Assembly (NCBI GenBank): GCA_031284275.1
Contig: JAITAD010000005.1
Span: 1-7,882, forward strand
Direction of reading: 5' to 3'
Source of the DNA: Tannerellaceae bacterium
GTDB taxonomy: Bacteria; Bacteroidota; Bacteroidia; Bacteroidales; Tannerellaceae
Length of the DNA stretch: 7,882 nucleotides
Positions 5,944 through 7,882 of the stretch are shown here, piece after piece (the stretch's first letter is position 1; every line of letters starts with the position of its first letter). Position numbers and translations under genes: made by a program. A model generated the notes under the pieces. That model had not been told where the DNA came from, made no database searches, and was given only the letters and a program-made list of their open reading frames with translations.

Positions 5944-7882
5944 ATGAACAGGTACAGGATTATGAACAGGACAGGCAGCGTTGGGGGGAAGAGGTTGGCC
6001 GTGCGGACGATAGCGCCGCTGTTGGCGTCATTGATGGTGTCCGTCGGTGCGTGGGGGCAGTCGAGGAATTGGTTCGTCGACCCGAATGCCTCCCAGTATG
6101 CTCAGTTTATGGACTATACGTTTCACTCCTATTATAGTCAGAGTCCGGGGCCGGTCGACGGCAGTGATGCCATACTTCTGGTGGATTCCTTGGAAAAGGA
6201 GTTTGGCGGCACTGTAATTAACTGCCATGTTTTTGAAAACCTAAAAACCGCTTTTGCCGTTTGGGCGGAGAAGCATAAGGTAGGAAACAAATATACGGTA
6301 AAAGTGAGGTTCGCCATTTTGAAGAAAGCCGATCCGCCGGTAGCGGTTCTCACTCCGGAGTACCTCTTCATAGCTTCGGAAAGCCTTGTTGAACGGAAGT
6401 ATGCAAAGAACTTTACCGAAGCGGACAAGCAGAATGGAAACGGAACGAATAAGTGGTTTCTTTTCGATGCCCGCAAAGAGTTTATAGATTATCCTGAAGC
6501 CAATATTTCGGATGTCATCGATACCTTGGCCAAGGATGTGGAAAATCTGCTATTGACTCCGGCAGAGGTGTTTCGGCATTACCGTTTTTACCGTATCAAG
6601 ACACATTACAGCGTGGCGGAATGGGATGCGTTGGAATGGGTGTTTGGCGCTGATTTCGTTAGGGAGTGGAAGAATAAAGAGAGCAATTATTACTTCGTCG
6701 AAGAGAAGAATTTGACCCCCCCGAAAGACCCCTCGGAGGTCATTGGCTCAGGCTTTAGCAGTAGCACCTTGTTATTGGCCGGATACTATAGGAATAAGTT
6801 GGGCGACAGGCGATGGCTCAATAACTTCGACGTTCCGCCGGGAGGGGTGCTGTGGTCGGATTGCGAGGGAGGGATCAATAGCTATGAGGGATCCTCCTTT
6901 ATGGTGATAGATAACGTCCTTATCCTCGCCCTGCATGGGTTCCAATACGAGACGCGAACCGGCGAGGCCTTATGGGGGGATGAGCTTAGCGATGTGGGCT
7001 CGGCTGTATATCCTATGCTGTCTCTGGGGAGTGTCCTCTTCTTTCAGGCCACGGGGGAGGTGGACGTCGAAGCGCTCAAAAAAGGCGAAAAGAATGAACC
7101 GGGAGGTAAGGTATTGAGAGACTATGAATGGAGGTTTCTTGACGCTTTCAAGTTTAAGACTCGGATAGAGAGCATGTTCGTGGGAGGTCTTCCTGACTTC
7201 TTAATAAATTGTACGGACTTCGAGACCAAGTCTGATATGAGCGACGGTGGCAGAAAGATCAAGTTTGCAAGGCTCTTAGGAGATACCTATACCTACTCGA
7301 CTTCACTTACCGCTACCGCTATGCATTTGGATGACTGGTGGACGATCCCCGATCCGAATAGGCCGGACGAGTTCCTTTTTGAACAGTGGCACAATGAGTT
7401 CGCCGACCCTTACGTGTCCCTGGCCGAATATACTATTCGCCATTACTTCAAGGATATCTATCTAAAACGGCTCAGTAATCCCATGAAGTTTCGCAATCTC
7501 CTCAAAGATCCTTTAAGTCAGGAGAGCGTGAAAGATTGGCACGCATGGAACAATGGTTTGGGGCTGGCGGAGCCTTCGTCATGTCTTACCTTCGACTCCT
7601 GGCAGGCCAAAGATTGTCTGACCCCCGGCGCCTCGCCTGAAGTCGTGAGCGAGGCCGTCGCGAAAAGGTTCTTGCTTGATGATATCAATTCGTACTATTC
7701 TAACATTCCGCGATTCGACCTGACTAATTTCGGCAAGCGGACGATGTGGCCGACCGGCACCTTGTATTACGGCGATAAGCCCTATCTGAGGATGGAGCCG
7801 GACTATGACGAGACAGGTAGAAAGTTTCTGGATAAGAAGCCCACCGAGCACTTCTCCCATCTTGCATGGGCGGATGCGGAAT
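5944..7882 (+). CDS. Large secreted protein of unrecognised family (3' end beyond the window)
   Basis: From ATG 5944 the frame stays open for 646 codons to the window edge, so the stop is not seen. Residues 1-21 are basic, 22-37 hydrophobic (TIAPLLASLMVSVG), and cleavage is likely near GAWGQ (about residue 38), a Sec signal peptide of SPase I type with no lipobox. The mature part is rich in Trp, Tyr and Asp, and has few cysteines (for example Cys307 in SDCEGGINSYEG). I recognise no catalytic motif, repeat or domain, and no membrane segment after the signal peptide; a hydrophobic strand run (FMVIDNVLILALHGF, about 320-334) is too short and polar-flanked to be a clear helix. It is expected in the periplasm, outer membrane or outside the cell. 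The part seen is too short to show a C-terminal type IX secretion domain or anchor. An in-frame ATG at 5962 is an alternative start. It is the first gene of its transcript, divergent from the lipoprotein operon. The reading frame is secure; function is unknown. Confidence 0.82.
   Translation, partial: MNRYRIMNRTGSVGGKRLAVRTIAPLLASLMVSVGAWGQSRNWFVDPNASQYAQFMDYTFHSYYSQSPGPVDGSDAILLVDSLEKEFGGTVINCHVFENLKTAFAVWAEKHKVGNKYTVKVRFAILKKADPPVAVLTPEYLFIASESLVERKYAKNFTEADKQNGNGTNKWFLFDARKEFIDYPEANISDVIDTLAKDVENLLLTPAEVFRHYRFYRIKTHYSVAEWDALEWVFGADFVREWKNKESNYYFVEEKNLTPPKDPSEVIGSGFSSSTLLLAGYYRNKLGDRRWLNNFDVPPGGVLWSDCEGGINSYEGSSFMVIDNVLILALHGFQYETRTGEALWGDELSDVGSAVYPMLSLGSVLFFQATGEVDVEALKKGEKNEPGGKVLRDYEWRFLDAFKFKTRIESMFVGGLPDFLINCTDFETKSDMSDGGRKIKFARLLGDTYTYSTSLTATAMHLDDWWTIPDPNRPDEFLFEQWHNEFADPYVSLAEYTIRHYFKDIYLKRLSNPMKFRNLLKDPLSQESVKDWHAWNNGLGLAEPSSCLTFDSWQAKDCLTPGASPEVVSEAVAKRFLLDDINSYYSNIPRFDLTNFGKRTMWPTGTLYYGDKPYLRMEPDYDETGRKFLDKKPTEHFSHLAWADAE

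Noticed and set aside
6138..6476. Minus-strand open frames inside the secreted-protein gene (also 7579-7860)
   Set aside because: Short frames without motifs, opposite a 646-codon open frame with a signal peptide.
6935..7117. Small plus-strand open frame in another frame of the secreted-protein gene
   Set aside because: Arg/Ser/Trp-rich translation, no initiation signal, fully inside the larger frame.

Overview
This window reads as chromosomal DNA from a member of the Bacteroidota, most likely Bacteroidales, of moderate GC content. Three things support this. Several gene starts are preceded by a -7 box of the Bacteroides type (TAnnTTTG) rather than by a sigma70 -10 box. Shine-Dalgarno sequences are weak or absent. 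The protein families (THUMP methyltransferase next to PurD, DUF3109 protein, membrane-anchored M23 peptidase, MgtE) have sequence details that I recognise from that phylum. I cannot name a genus.

Layout. Bases 1-113 (minus) hold the first 37 codons of a gene that looks like the magnesium transporter mgtE. It diverges across 93 bases from a plus-strand pair: a THUMP-domain RNA methyltransferase (207-1379) and purD (1395-2666), 15 bases apart. Then comes a purine-rich spacer of 161 bases with three degenerate ~33-base direct repeats and a -7 box. After it lies a plus-strand VapBC-type toxin-antitoxin pair (antitoxin 2828-3106, PIN toxin 3133-3534, GTG start). The toxin gene overlaps by 11 bases the convergent end of a three-gene minus-strand operon. 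In transcription order this operon is a lipoprotein of unknown function (5841-5050), a membrane-anchored M23/LytM peptidase (5044-4175) and a cysteine-rich DUF3109 protein (4153-3524).

A 102-base divergent promoter region with -7 boxes on both strands separates that operon from the last gene. This gene (5944 to beyond the window end) is a plus-strand reading frame of at least 646 codons with a clear signal peptide, and I do not recognise its family. Its leader carries a perfect 8-bp GC-rich hairpin ending nine bases before the start codon, and the start itself is locally duplicated.

How the genes relate. The 5' half is housekeeping (Mg2+ transport, RNA methylation, purine synthesis). The toxin-antitoxin pair looks like a small accessory insertion between purD and the envelope operon. 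The lipoprotein and M23 protein are tightly coupled and probably act together in the periplasm or envelope; the DUF3109 protein is cytoplasmic and its link to them is unknown. The best candidate for undescribed biology is the secreted protein at the right end. Nothing in the window amounts to a convincing new multi-gene system, and no RNA gene, insertion sequence or CRISPR array was seen.
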